DNA of 5,606 nucleotides from an uncultured Lachnospiraceae bacterium (GCA_910585555.1 CAJUFU010000102.1:1-5606), one strand, 5' to 3'; positions 1 to 5,554 are shown, counted from the first letter of the stretch. The notes: generated by a model not told the origin, from the letters alone. A program made the numbers and translations.

Positions 1-1943
1 GTCAGAAGATCGGTTCCTGCAAAGGGCAGTGACGCTGTATAGGTTTCCTCTCCGTGATTGAGCAGGAATACAAACTCGCCCTCTTCATTGACTCTCTTAG
101 TCACTTCTATGGCATCGGGTGTCTTCATAATGGGCAGGATACCTGCTTCCGCACAGACTTCCTTCATGAAATTCCGATAAAATTCCTCGTTCGACTGTGT
201 GGCCACATAATAGCCTAATCCTTTTCCAAAAGCATGTTTCGTCAGCACAGGCATGTCGGCGTAGAAATCTTTCTCATAGGCGCTGAGCACTTTGGCGCCT
301 TCCGGATACAAAAGATCGCAGAGCATGACGGCGGGGTAGGTCTTTCCTTTATAGGTAAAGCTGTTTTGCATCTCTTTGGGCAGCGCATCCTCTTCTTCCA
401 CCCAGATACCCAGAATATCCCGCAGTTTGCCAGGATAGCCGCCCACGGTTACCAGGTCGTGTTCATCCACGTAACCGCTGAAAAAGGTGGTCAGGAAGTG
501 TCCGCCGTTCTTTACGTAGTCACGAAGTTTTTCATCATAGCCGGACTTGACCATATAGAGTACGGGCGCAATCACCAGGGAGTAGGCAGACAAATCGTCC
601 TCTACGCCGATCATGTCCACGGGGATGTTCTGGTTGTGGAGCGCCTTATAATAGTGAAGTACTTCTTTGCAGTAATCCAGGTAGATAGAGGGGCCTGCAG
701 AGTAGGAGACGGCCCACCAGTTGTCCCAGTCAAAGAGGATGGCCGCCTTGGCATCGCATCTTGCGCCAAGGGTTTTGGAGCCAAGTCTGTCAAGTTCTGC
801 ACCAAGCTGGCTCACTTCCCGGAACACTCGGGTGTTCTCATGTCCTGCATGATCGATGACTGCGCCGTGATATTTTTCACAGGCACCGATACTTCTTTTC
901 ATCTGGAAGAACATCACAGTATCTGCGCCGTGGGCGACGGCCTGATAACTTAAAAGCCGCATGACGCCGGGACGTTTGAGCATATTGTAAGGATGCCAGT
1001 TGGTCACGGAAGGGGTCTGCTCCATTAACGCGAAGGGTTTGCCTTGCTTTAAACCTCTCATCAGGTCGTGGCGCATGGCGGTCTCTTCTAAAGACGTGTC
1101 GTTGTCGGGATAGTTATCCCAGGAGATAAAGTCCATGTATTTGGCCCACATCTGGTAATCCAGAGGCTGATAGGTGCCCATCAGGTTGGTGGTGATGGGA
1201 ATATCCGGCGTAATGGCATGGACGGCGTCATATTCCAGCCGGTAAGCGTTTAAGATGCTCTCTGAATTAAAACGATTGTAATCCAGGGAGATGCCCTGAA
1301 ACATGGTACGGTCATTGCCAAAGTGTTCAGAAAGGTCGTTGGGTACAACGATATCCTCGAAATCATAGAAAGTGTGCCCCCAGAAGGCGGTGTCCCAGAC
1401 CCGGTTGACTTCGTCTATGGTCTTATATTTTTGTTTCAGCCATTCCCGGAATTTCTTTTCACAGTTTTCGCAGTAGCATATTCCGCCATACTCGTTGGAG
1501 ATATGCCAGGCGACGATATTGTCATATTCTTTGTAGCGCTGGGCCAGTGTTGCGGCCAGGGCGGGGGCATATTTCTGGTAGGTGGGACTGTTGGGACAGG
1601 AATTGTGCCTGCCGCCGAATTTGCGTTTCATGCCGTTTTTCTCCACGCGCAGGATGTCGGGATGTTTTCTGGCCATCCAGGCGGGATGGGCGCCTGTGGA
1701 AGTGGCGAGACATACCTTAAGTCCATGGGTTTTTACCAATTCCATGATTTTGTCCAATTTTTCGAAATGATAGGTGTCATCATCGGACTGTAAAGCGGCC
1801 CAGCTAAAGACATTGAGGGTGACAATATCGATATGGGCCAGCTTAAAAAGCCGCATATCCTCTTCCCAAGTCTCCTCCGGCCATTGTTCAGGATTGTAGT
1901 CTCCGCCATAGGGAATCTTTGTTATCTTTTCATGTGCGATCAT
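1..1943 (-). CDS. GH42 beta-galactosidase, 3' end cut by window edge
   Basis: Glycoside hydrolase family 42 enzyme, expected to release terminal beta-galactose from small oligosaccharides. No signal peptide is seen, so it should act in the cytoplasm on imported sugars. The reading frame is open for 647 codons to the window edge; GH42 proteins are usually about 650-690 residues, so only the C-terminal tip is missing. Residues 10-25 carry the family opening IPYGGDYNPEQWPEE. The TIM barrel spans about 1-390. The acid/base is Glu151 in WHISNEYGG and the nucleophile is Glu308 in ALMEQTPS. Cys116, Cys156, Cys158 and Cys161 match the family's zinc site. Residues about 395-600 fit the trimerisation domain and the rest the C-terminal beta domain. 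The start is chosen by GAGAGG five bases upstream and by the family N-terminus. Oddity: a terminator hairpin lies directly before the ribosome site. Family assignment is firm; the natural substrate is inferred. Confidence 0.95.
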   Translation of the reverse strand, partial: MIAHEKITKIPYGGDYNPEQWPEETWEEDMRLFKLAHIDIVTLNVFSWAALQSDDDTYHFEKLDKIMELVKTHGLKVCLATSTGAHPAWMARKHPDILRVEKNGMKRKFGGRHNSCPNSPTYQKYAPALAATLAQRYKEYDNIVAWHISNEYGGICYCENCEKKFREWLKQKYKTIDEVNRVWDTAFWGHTFYDFEDIVVPNDLSEHFGNDRTMFQGISLDYNRFNSESILNAYRLEYDAVHAITPDIPITTNLMGTYQPLDYQMWAKYMDFISWDNYPDNDTSLEETAMRHDLMRGLKQGKPFALMEQTPSVTNWHPYNMLKRPGVMRLLSYQAVAHGADTVMFFQMKRSIGACEKYHGAVIDHAGHENTRVFREVSQLGAELDRLGSKTLGARCDAKAAILFDWDNWWAVSYSAGPSIYLDYCKEVLHYYKALHNQNIPVDMIGVEDDLSAYSLVIAPVLYMVKSGYDEKLRDYVKNGGHFLTTFFSGYVDEHDLVTVGGYPGKLRDILGIWVEEEDALPKEMQNSFTYKGKTYPAVMLCDLLYPEGAKVLSAYEKDFYADMPVLTKHAFGKGLGYYVATQSNEEFYRNFMKEVCAEAGILPIMKTPDAIEVTKRVNEEGEFVFLLNHGEETYTASLPFAGTDLL

Positions 1944-1959
1944 AGCTACCTCTCTTTCC

Positions 1960-1991
1960 AAAAAAGGAACCAGGGAAATTGCCCTGATTCC
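1960..1991 (-). terminator. Rho-independent terminator after the 209-residue gene, abutting the GH42 gene
   Basis: On the minus strand GGAATCAGGG and CCCTGGTTCC form a 10-bp stem (1966-1975 with 1982-1991) with a six-base loop and one U-G wobble, followed by six U (1965-1960). The wobble becomes a C/A mismatch on the plus strand, and there is no immediate U-run there, so it is polarised to the minus strand. It lies 41 bases past the stop codon of the upstream gene and only 16 bases before the GH42 start codon. It either isolates the GH42 gene or acts as an attenuator in its leader. Confidence 0.85.
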
Positions 1992-2032
1992 TTCCTCTTT
2001 TACCGCATGTTAACTGATTGACGTAAAAAGGC

Positions 2033-2662
2033 TTAGTTGGTAGTAGTAGAAGCAGTAGTCTGTGCTGCTTCCTCAGCCATCTTATCGAACTTCTCCATAA
2101 CAGCGTCATAAGTCTGTTTGGAAATCTCCGGCAGTTTGCCGCCCCAGGTCTTTTCAGCCTGTTCATAGCCCTTCTTGAAAGCATCGCGCATATCCTCGAT
2201 CTTACTCGGATCGCCGCCGGTCAGAGCTTTGGCAAAATCGATGATTCTGTCAGAAGTCTGGTTGACACCCCAGTAACCGTCCTCAGCGATATCCTTCTGC
2301 GCCTGCAGTTTCGTTGCCTCATCCACCTCAAACTTGCCGCTTGCCAGGAAACGCCACATATCATTGGCATTGTTGAAAGTCTGACCCTGTTTGGTCATCA
2401 ACTGCTGTACGATGTTCTGCAGCTGTTTTGTGTGAGATTCAGCATCGGCCTTTAATTTGTTTACTAACTCCGTATTCTGGGTGTATTTTTGAGCGGAAGC
2501 TGTAGGATTCTCTTTTGAAGGCTCATAGACTACGCCGCTTTCTTCCTTAGTAGGTGTAGAGCCGGAAGCCGCGCCTGTATCTTGTGCAGGTTTTGTGCTG
2601 GGCTGTGTAACCTGATAAGGATCATAAGTACTGGTTGTACTGGTAATTCCATTTACGCTCAT
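2033..2662 (-). CDS. Conserved-looking cytoplasmic protein of unknown function, 209 residues
   Basis: I do not recognise a named family. Residues 1-55 are rich in Ser, Thr, Pro, Gln and charged residues and look disordered. Residues 57-95 look helical and may form a coiled coil (Gln- and Lys-rich, NIVQQLMTKQG). Residues 113-198 form a compact acidic helical core with an aromatic/Gly motif GYWGVNQTSDRI (129-140), TGGDPSKIEDMRDAFKKGY (148-166) and TWGGKLPEISKQTYDAVM (172-189). The tail is Thr-rich. There is no signal peptide, membrane segment or cysteine. The start is firm: AAGGAGGG lies six bases before the ATG. The gene has its own promoter-like -10 upstream and a strong terminator downstream, so it is probably monocistronic. 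The N-terminus MSVNGITSTTSTYD resembles my recollection of flagellar hook-assembly (FlgD-type) N-termini, which hints weakly at a flagellar or surface role; no flagellar gene is present to support it. Confidence 0.85.
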   Translation of the reverse strand: MSVNGITSTTSTYDPYQVTQPSTKPAQDTGAASGSTPTKEESGVVYEPSKENPTASAQKYTQNTELVNKLKADAESHTKQLQNIVQQLMTKQGQTFNNANDMWRFLASGKFEVDEATKLQAQKDIAEDGYWGVNQTSDRIIDFAKALTGGDPSKIEDMRDAFKKGYEQAEKTWGGKLPEISKQTYDAVMEKFDKMAEEAAQTTASTTTN

Positions 2663-2749
2663 CGGTATCCCTCCTTGGAAATGATTTTGGTTGGTTTATA
2701 TGGTATCGTAACAAGCGCAGATGCCTAGGGCAATCTCCGCTATTTGTAT

Positions 2750-2755
2750 ATTATA
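2750..2755 (-). promoter_or_regulatory. Possible -10 element for the 209-residue gene
   Basis: A perfect TATAAT on the minus strand lies 87 bases before the ATG of the 209-residue gene. No TTGACA-like -35 lies 16-18 bases upstream of it. The wider context ACGATATAAT is one base off the CCGATAT -10 of flagellar sigma (SigD/FliA), but the nearest TAAA-like element (TAAT) is 17 bases away instead of about 15, so the sigma factor cannot be decided. AT-rich chance matches are a real risk. Confidence 0.35.
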
Positions 2756-2855
2756 TCGTACCATTTTCCCAGATAGATTAGAAGGGAACCTTAAAAATTT
2801 TAGCTTTTTATGGCAAAAAGATAACCGTTTGTGACATGGCATTCCGGAAAGTAGA

Positions 2856-2884
2856 TTGCATATTTTTTCCCGCCGTGCTATAGT
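2856..2884 (+). promoter_or_regulatory. Possible plus-strand promoter TTGCAT-17-TATAGT
   Basis: TTGCAT (2856-2861) and TATAGT (2879-2884) are separated by 17 bases. The -10 matches in five of six positions, the -35 in only three of six. A transcript would start near 2891 and carry about 160 untranslated bases before the hicA remnant. Unlike the promoter at 3010, such a transcript would include the full AAGGAG site at 3039-3044. Confidence 0.35.
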
Positions 2885-3009
2885 ATGTCAATACAGATCT
2901 AAATCTATTGTCATATTCATCATGGTTATATTCAGGCTATATTCTGAAATCGGGTCAGATTTGATTTCCAAGAGTCATTAGGTGGTAACAAGGTTATTTA
3001 TTTGCATAT

Positions 3010-3038
3010 TTGACACACGTATTAACACGTGTTAAACT
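3010..3038 (+). promoter_or_regulatory. Promoter of the hicA remnant/hicB locus
   Basis: A perfect TTGACA (3010-3015) is followed after 17 bases by TAAACT (3033-3038), four of six matches, with a TG extended -10 at 3030-3031. Transcription would begin near 3045, only a few bases before the first start codon (3053) and at the edge of the AAGGAG site, so the transcript would be nearly leaderless for the hicA remnant but would carry the whole hicB ribosome site. The spacer contains the palindrome at 3022-3035. Confidence 0.65.
3022..3035. promoter_or_regulatory. 14-bp palindromic operator, likely the HicB site
   Basis: TTAACACGTGTTAA is a perfect palindrome covering the promoter spacer and the first three bases of the -10, so a bound protein would block RNA polymerase. 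HicB antitoxins with a ribbon-helix-helix or HTH C-terminus are known to repress their own promoters through palindromes at this position. A related half-site (TTGACACACGT, 3010-3020) overlaps the -35. The palindrome is seen directly; the protein that binds it is inferred from the gene downstream. Confidence 0.6.
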
Positions 3039-3052
3039 AAGGAGAAGAAATA

Positions 3053-3128
3053 ATGAAGGTAAGCGAGTTGGTAAGATTATTGAGGTGTAACAGCGAGCAG
3101 AATTTTAAGAGACGCTGGCCTGCGATAA
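3053..3128 (+). pseudogene. hicA: Remnant of hicA mRNA interferase toxin, internally deleted and frameshifted
   Basis: AAGGAG (3039-3044) precedes ATG at 3053. The first codons read MKVSELVRLLR, the typical HicA N-terminus. From 3084, in the next frame (+1), the sequence reads GVTASRILRDAGLR followed by TAA at 3126-3128, the typical HicA C-terminus. HicA is normally about 60-80 residues; some 35 or more central codons are missing, including the double-stranded-RNA-binding-like core and its catalytic histidine. In the original frame translation continues with unrelated residues to a stop at 3155-3157 (34 residues). The toxin should therefore be inactive. Its end lies 21 bases before hicB, the usual hicAB spacing. 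Alternatively the 34-residue frame is itself a small gene, but the two-frame match to both HicA ends makes decay the better reading. Confidence 0.75.
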
Positions 3129-3139
3129 GAGAGGATGGT

Positions 3140-3144
3140 AGGAG
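3140..3144 (+). promoter_or_regulatory. Ribosome binding site fixing the hicB start
   Basis: AGGAG lies five bases before the ATG at 3150. It falls inside the coding sequence that would result from the earlier in-frame ATG at 3135, which itself has no good site (only weak AAGAGAGG just before it). This supports 3150 as the start. Confidence 0.7.
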
Positions 3145-3149
3145 AGATT

Positions 3150-3548
3150 ATGAGTAGATATTGTTATCCGGCTGTTTTTACATTAGAAGAACAGGGAGTA
3201 TTTTCAATTGTTTTTCCTGATTTGGAGGGCTGTTATACGTGTGGGGATGACTTAACAGATGGTATTATGATGGCAGAAGATGTACTGGCTTTTACGCTCT
3301 ATGACTATGAAAGGGAAAATAGAGAGATTCCTGCGCCATCTCTTCCCGAAGACATTCCTATAGAAGATGGTCAGTTTATCAATTATATTGCCTGTGATAC
3401 ATTGGTATATCGTAAAAGGCATAATAACAAAGCAGTAAAAAAGACTTTGACGATACCGGAGTGGCTTAATGAATCCGCCATGGCCATGGGGCTTAATTTT
3501 TCCCAGGTTCTGCAGGAAGCCCTGATTCAAAAGACACAGTCATATTGA
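3150..3548 (+). CDS. hicB: HicB family antitoxin, apparently orphaned
   Basis: Type II antitoxin of 132 residues, normally binding and neutralising the HicA ribonuclease and repressing the shared promoter. Residues 1-85 form the HicB partial RNase-H fold, with the hallmark stretch YPAVFTLEEQGVFSIVFPDL (6-25) and then EGCYTCGDDL (26-35). ACDTLVYRKR (81-90) leads to a ribbon-helix-helix-like DNA-binding end: strand AVKKTLTIP (95-103), then helices in EWLNESAMAMG and NFSQVLQEALIQKT (to 129). Start 3150 is preferred over 3135 because of the AGGAG site and because HicB proteins usually begin a few residues before YPAVF. The gene looks intact although hicA upstream is broken, so it may persist as a stand-alone repressor or as protection against a related HicA elsewhere. 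It appears more AT-rich than the GH42 and ispE genes, consistent with acquisition by transfer. Its stop codon overlaps the next promoter. Confidence 0.93.
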   Translation: MSRYCYPAVFTLEEQGVFSIVFPDLEGCYTCGDDLTDGIMMAEDVLAFTLYDYERENREIPAPSLPEDIPIEDGQFINYIACDTLVYRKRHNNKAVKKTLTIPEWLNESAMAMGLNFSQVLQEALIQKTQSY

Positions 3549-3573
3549 CAAAAACTTCCGCATTGTATAGAAT
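3545..3573 (+). promoter_or_regulatory. Promoter of the ispE-gntR operon
   Basis: A perfect TTGACA (3545-3550) overlaps the hicB stop codon and is followed after exactly 17 bases by TAGAAT (3568-3573), five of six matches. Transcription should begin near 3580, giving a leader of about 67 bases to the ispE start. No terminator separates hicB from ispE, so some readthrough from the hicB promoter is also possible. Confidence 0.75.
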
Positions 3574-3585
3574 TAAGTACAATCC

Positions 3586-3595
3586 TTGTATACAA
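3586..3595. promoter_or_regulatory. TTGTATACAA palindrome, probable GntR-family operator
   Basis: This perfect 10-bp palindrome begins about six bases past the predicted transcription start of the ispE-gntR operon. It equals the core of the Bacillus subtilis GntR operator (ATACTTGTATACAAGTAT) and fits the TNGT...ACNA pattern of FadR/FCD regulators. Additional half-sites TTGTA (3563-3567) and TACAA (3578-3582) flank the -10, giving four half-sites in 33 bases. The operon's second gene encodes a GntR/FCD protein, so autoregulation is the simplest reading. The palindrome is seen; binding is inferred. Confidence 0.55.
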
Positions 3596-3637
3596 AATGC
3601 AATTATGGATAGAATTCCATCGCGGATGATTGGAAAT

Positions 3638-3642
3638 GGAGG
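3638..3642 (+). promoter_or_regulatory. Ribosome binding site fixing the ispE start
   Basis: GGAGG lies four bases before ATG 3647. The same frame is open upstream to 3545, but the earlier ATGs (3605, 3626) lack ribosome sites, and the extra residues do not resemble IspE. Codon 3545 is also upstream of the predicted transcription start. Confidence 0.8.
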
Positions 3643-3646
3643 AAAA

Positions 3647-4507
3647 ATGCAAAGCGTTCAAGAGAGAGCTTACGCAAAGATCAATATTGGATTGGATGTA
3701 CTACGCCGCCGGCCGGACGGGTATCATGAGGTCAAGATGATCATGCAGACAGTGGATATTTATGATGATCTGCTTCTGGAAAAAACATCTGCGCCGGGCA
3801 TATATTTACAGACAGACAATGAGGAACTGCCAACTGGCCAGGATAATCTGATCTGTCGGGCGGCGGCGCTTCTGATGAAAGAGAAGGGGATTTCAGAGGG
3901 CGTTAAGATTACGCTTACCAAGCGGATTCCCATAGCTGCCGGCATGGCAGGAGGAAGTTCCGATGCGGCGGCGGCCATGCGGGGACTCAATGCGCTTTTT
4001 GACATGGGTTGTCCGGTGGAGGAATTACAGCGTCTTGGGGTGAAACTGGGCGCGGATATTCCTTATTGTATTGTGGGTGGCACCATGCTTTCGGAGGGAA
4101 TCGGAGAGATGCTCACGCCCCTTCCTGCGCCGCCGGATGCGCATCTGGTGGCAGCAAAGCCGGATATCAATGTGTCCACCGCGTTTGTGTATGGGAATCT
4201 GCATGTGGAGAGGCTTAAAGACCATCCGGATATTGACGGAATGGTGCAGGCGCTTTCTGCGGGCAGTCTGTCCGGGATTTGTGACAGACTTGGCAATGTG
4301 TTAGAGACCGTGACGGCGGCGGAATATCCCGTGATAGAAGAAATCAAAGACGTGATGCGCAGCCAAGGTGCGCAAAATGCCCTGATGAGCGGCAGCGGAC
4401 CAACGGTATTTGGGATTTTTACAGACAGAAAACAGGCAGAGGCGGCGGCAGAAGCTATTGAAAAGCATAAACTTGCCGGACAGATATTTGTGACAAAATG
4501 GGTGTGA
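3647..4507 (+). CDS. ispE: 4-diphosphocytidyl-2-C-methyl-D-erythritol kinase
   Basis: GHMP kinase of the MEP (non-mevalonate) isoprenoid pathway: it uses ATP to phosphorylate the 2-hydroxyl of CDP-methylerythritol in the cytoplasm. The 286-residue length is normal. The substrate-binding opening RAYAKINIGLDV (7-18) carries Lys11, followed by RRPDGYHEVKMIMQTVD (21-37). The ATP-binding glycine loop is PIAAGMAGGSSDAAAAM (95-111). The catalytic Asp137 lies in GADIPYCIVGGT (135-146), followed by SEGIGE. GHMP motif 3 is LMSGSGPTVFGIF (246-258). All expected catalytic residues are present. It shares a transcript with the GntR-type gene 29 bases downstream. In many bacteria ispE is an essential single-copy gene, so an operator upstream of it would be of interest. 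The GHMP motifs and the full-length match make the assignment secure. Confidence 0.97.
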   Translation: MQSVQERAYAKINIGLDVLRRRPDGYHEVKMIMQTVDIYDDLLLEKTSAPGIYLQTDNEELPTGQDNLICRAAALLMKEKGISEGVKITLTKRIPIAAGMAGGSSDAAAAMRGLNALFDMGCPVEELQRLGVKLGADIPYCIVGGTMLSEGIGEMLTPLPAPPDAHLVAAKPDINVSTAFVYGNLHVERLKDHPDIDGMVQALSAGSLSGICDRLGNVLETVTAAEYPVIEEIKDVMRSQGAQNALMSGSGPTVFGIFTDRKQAEAAAEAIEKHKLAGQIFVTKWV

Positions 4508-4536
4508 TTGTCTGACCGAAAGAAAGGCGTGGCTGT

Positions 4537-5235
4537 ATGGGTGATAACTTTACGGTAAATATGGACGAATTTCTCCCCTTGCGGGATGTGGTGTTCAATA
4601 CACTGCGCAGAGCAATCCTGACTGGAGAACTCAAACCGGGGGAAAGGCTGATGGAGATTCATCTGGCTAACCGCCTGGGTGTCAGCAGGACCCCGATCAG
4701 GGAGGCAATCCGCAAGCTGGAACTGGAAGGGCTTGTCACCATGATTCCCAGACGGGGTGCCGAGGTGGCGCAGATTACGGAAAAGAGTCTGCGGGATGTG
4801 CTGGAAGTGCGCAGAGCCCTGGATGCACTCTGTGTGGAACTGGCCTGTGACAGAATCACTGCAGAGGAAAAGGATGCGTTAAAGAGGGCCTGTGAAGAGT
4901 TTGAAAATGCCACAAAGACGGGCGATGTGACGATGATTGCAGGAGCTGATGTGGCGTTTCATGACATCATTGTGCGGGCTACGGGCAACCGGAGGCTGAT
5001 TCAGCTGATCAATAATTTGTCGGAACAGATGTACCGCTACCGGTTTGAATATATTAAGGATGAAAAGGGGCATGATAATCTGATTGACGAGCATAGAATG
5101 ATATATGAAAGCATTCAGCAGGGCGATCAGGAGAAGGCGGCAGAGGCGGCGAAGCTCCACATTGACAATCAGGAGAAATCGATTATTAAACAGATACGCT
5201 TAGAGCGGGAACAGCAGCTTAAGAAGAAAAGATAA
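4537..5235 (+). CDS. GntR-family transcriptional regulator, FCD (FadR) subfamily
   Basis: DNA-binding repressor or activator of 232 residues controlled by a small carboxylate-type ligand. Residues 13-78 form the winged helix-turn-helix: RRAILTGELKPGERLMEIHL (24-43), then ANRLGVSRTPIREAIRKLEL (44-63) holding the recognition helix, then the wing PRRGAEVAQI (71-80). Residues about 83-215 form the all-helical FCD ligand domain. Its metal-binding set is complete: Asp138, His142, His186 and His208. The C-terminus is a Lys/Arg/Gln-rich helix. The start ATG 4537 has only a modest AAAGG nine bases upstream, and translation may depend partly on coupling to ispE. A GntR-type palindrome lies in the operon leader. 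The ligand and other targets cannot be told from the sequence; sugar acids or other organic acids are usual for the subfamily. Confidence 0.95.
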   Translation: MGDNFTVNMDEFLPLRDVVFNTLRRAILTGELKPGERLMEIHLANRLGVSRTPIREAIRKLELEGLVTMIPRRGAEVAQITEKSLRDVLEVRRALDALCVELACDRITAEEKDALKRACEEFENATKTGDVTMIAGADVAFHDIIVRATGNRRLIQLINNLSEQMYRYRFEYIKDEKGHDNLIDEHRMIYESIQQGDQEKAAEAAKLHIDNQEKSIIKQIRLEREQQLKKKR

Positions 5236-5260
5236 ACACCTGAATAGTAAGCGGTATAGT
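5233..5260 (+). promoter_or_regulatory. Possible promoter for the small membrane protein gene
   Basis: TAAACA (5233-5238, four of six to TTGACA) and TATAGT (5255-5260, five of six to TATAAT) are 16 bases apart. The -35 begins on the gntR stop codon. Transcription would start near 5267, inside the 5' arm of the hairpin at 5262-5306, so this transcript would lose about half of the outer stem. Confidence 0.4.
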
Positions 5261-5261
5261 G

Positions 5262-5306
5262 GGTACACTCCTAATGTCAGCGAAGATTGACAGACAGGAG
5301 TGTATC
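5262..5306 (+). repeat. Inverted repeat that sequesters the ribosome site of the next gene
   Basis: GGTACACTCCT (5262-5272) pairs with AGGAGTGTATC (5296-5306) over 11 bp with one G-U wobble. Inside, TGTCA (5275-5279) pairs with TGACA (5288-5292) around an eight-base loop, with small unpaired stretches (AA and GAC) between the two stems. The only ribosome site of the downstream gene, AGGAG at 5296-5300, is fully inside the outer stem, and the ATG begins two bases past it. There is no U-run, so it is not a terminator. Confidence 0.7.
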
Positions 5307-5308
5307 AC

Positions 5309-5554
5309 ATGTGGAATAAAGTAAGAACCCTTGCGGTGAGTGTATTTGCACTGGCCTGGTGGGGAATTTTATATCCGGAGCTTTGCTTTACGGAGGATAC
5401 CTTTGAGCAGGTGGTGACTGTCGAAGAGGGGCAGGAGATGTCCGAACAGGAAATCTACCAGCATCTGTTGGCGGCTTCGGGAGATGAGATTGTGATTAAG
5501 AGCAGATTTCTGGAATGGTTTGAAGAGAAATTGGCAGGGAATGGCAGAGAATAG
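5309..5554 (+). CDS. Small single-pass membrane protein of unknown function, 81 residues
   Basis: I do not recognise a family. Residues 1-6 are short and basic (MWNKVR), residues 7-25 form one hydrophobic segment with a Trp pair (LAVSVFALAWWGILYPEL), and residues 28-75 are strongly acidic and probably helical (FEQVVTVEEGQEMSEQEIYQ, then IKSRFLEWFEEKL). By the positive-inside rule the N-terminus is cytoplasmic and the acidic part lies outside; the segment could also be a signal peptide. Cys26 is not in a proper lipobox. ATG 5309 is chosen for the AGGAG eight bases upstream; the earlier in-frame GTG (5300) overlaps that site. It follows gntR by 73 bases and may have its own promoter. The base composition and clean hairpin after the stop support a real gene. 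Confidence 0.75.
   Translation: MWNKVRTLAVSVFALAWWGILYPELCFTEDTFEQVVTVEEGQEMSEQEIYQHLLAASGDEIVIKSRFLEWFEEKLAGNGRE

Larger units (their letters stand above)
2663..3052. other. Divergent intergenic region, 390 bases, AT-rich, no gene
   Basis: This gap separates the minus-strand 209-residue gene from the plus-strand hicA remnant. It holds the leader and a -10-like TATAAT for the minus gene, one possible plus promoter (2856-2884) and the hicAB-type promoter/operator (3010-3038). From 2781 to 2855 and from 2885 to 3009 I see nothing that can be supported. The only open frame of note, 2922-2981 (19 codons), has no ribosome site. Confidence 0.6.

Noticed and set aside
234..953. 239-codon open frame on the plus strand
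   Set aside because: It lies wholly antisense to the GH42 gene, whose catalytic motifs are unmistakable. There is no ribosome site and no family resemblance; it is a shadow of third-position codon bias.
1323..1793. 156-codon open frame on the plus strand
   Set aside because: It is antisense to the GH42 barrel region, including the codons for Glu151 and the zinc cysteines. Its hydrophobic look comes from reverse reading of biased codons.
2927..2948. Imperfect tandem repeat TATATTCAGGC/TATATTCTGAA
   Set aside because: Two short AT-rich copies with mismatches are within what chance allows; no further copies occur nearby.
2922..2981. 19-codon frame (MVIFRLYSEIG...) in the intergenic region
   Set aside because: No ribosome site precedes it and nothing supports translation.
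3545..3646. N-terminal extension of ispE by 34 residues
   Set aside because: The first codon (TTG) lies in the promoter -35, the stretch has no ribosome site, and it does not resemble IspE. GGAGG before 3647 and the family N-terminus fix the later start.
4063..4662. 199-codon open frame on the minus strand
   Set aside because: It is antisense to ispE and the start of gntR, both of which have intact motifs. The Ser/Ala/Pro-rich product is typical of an antisense shadow.
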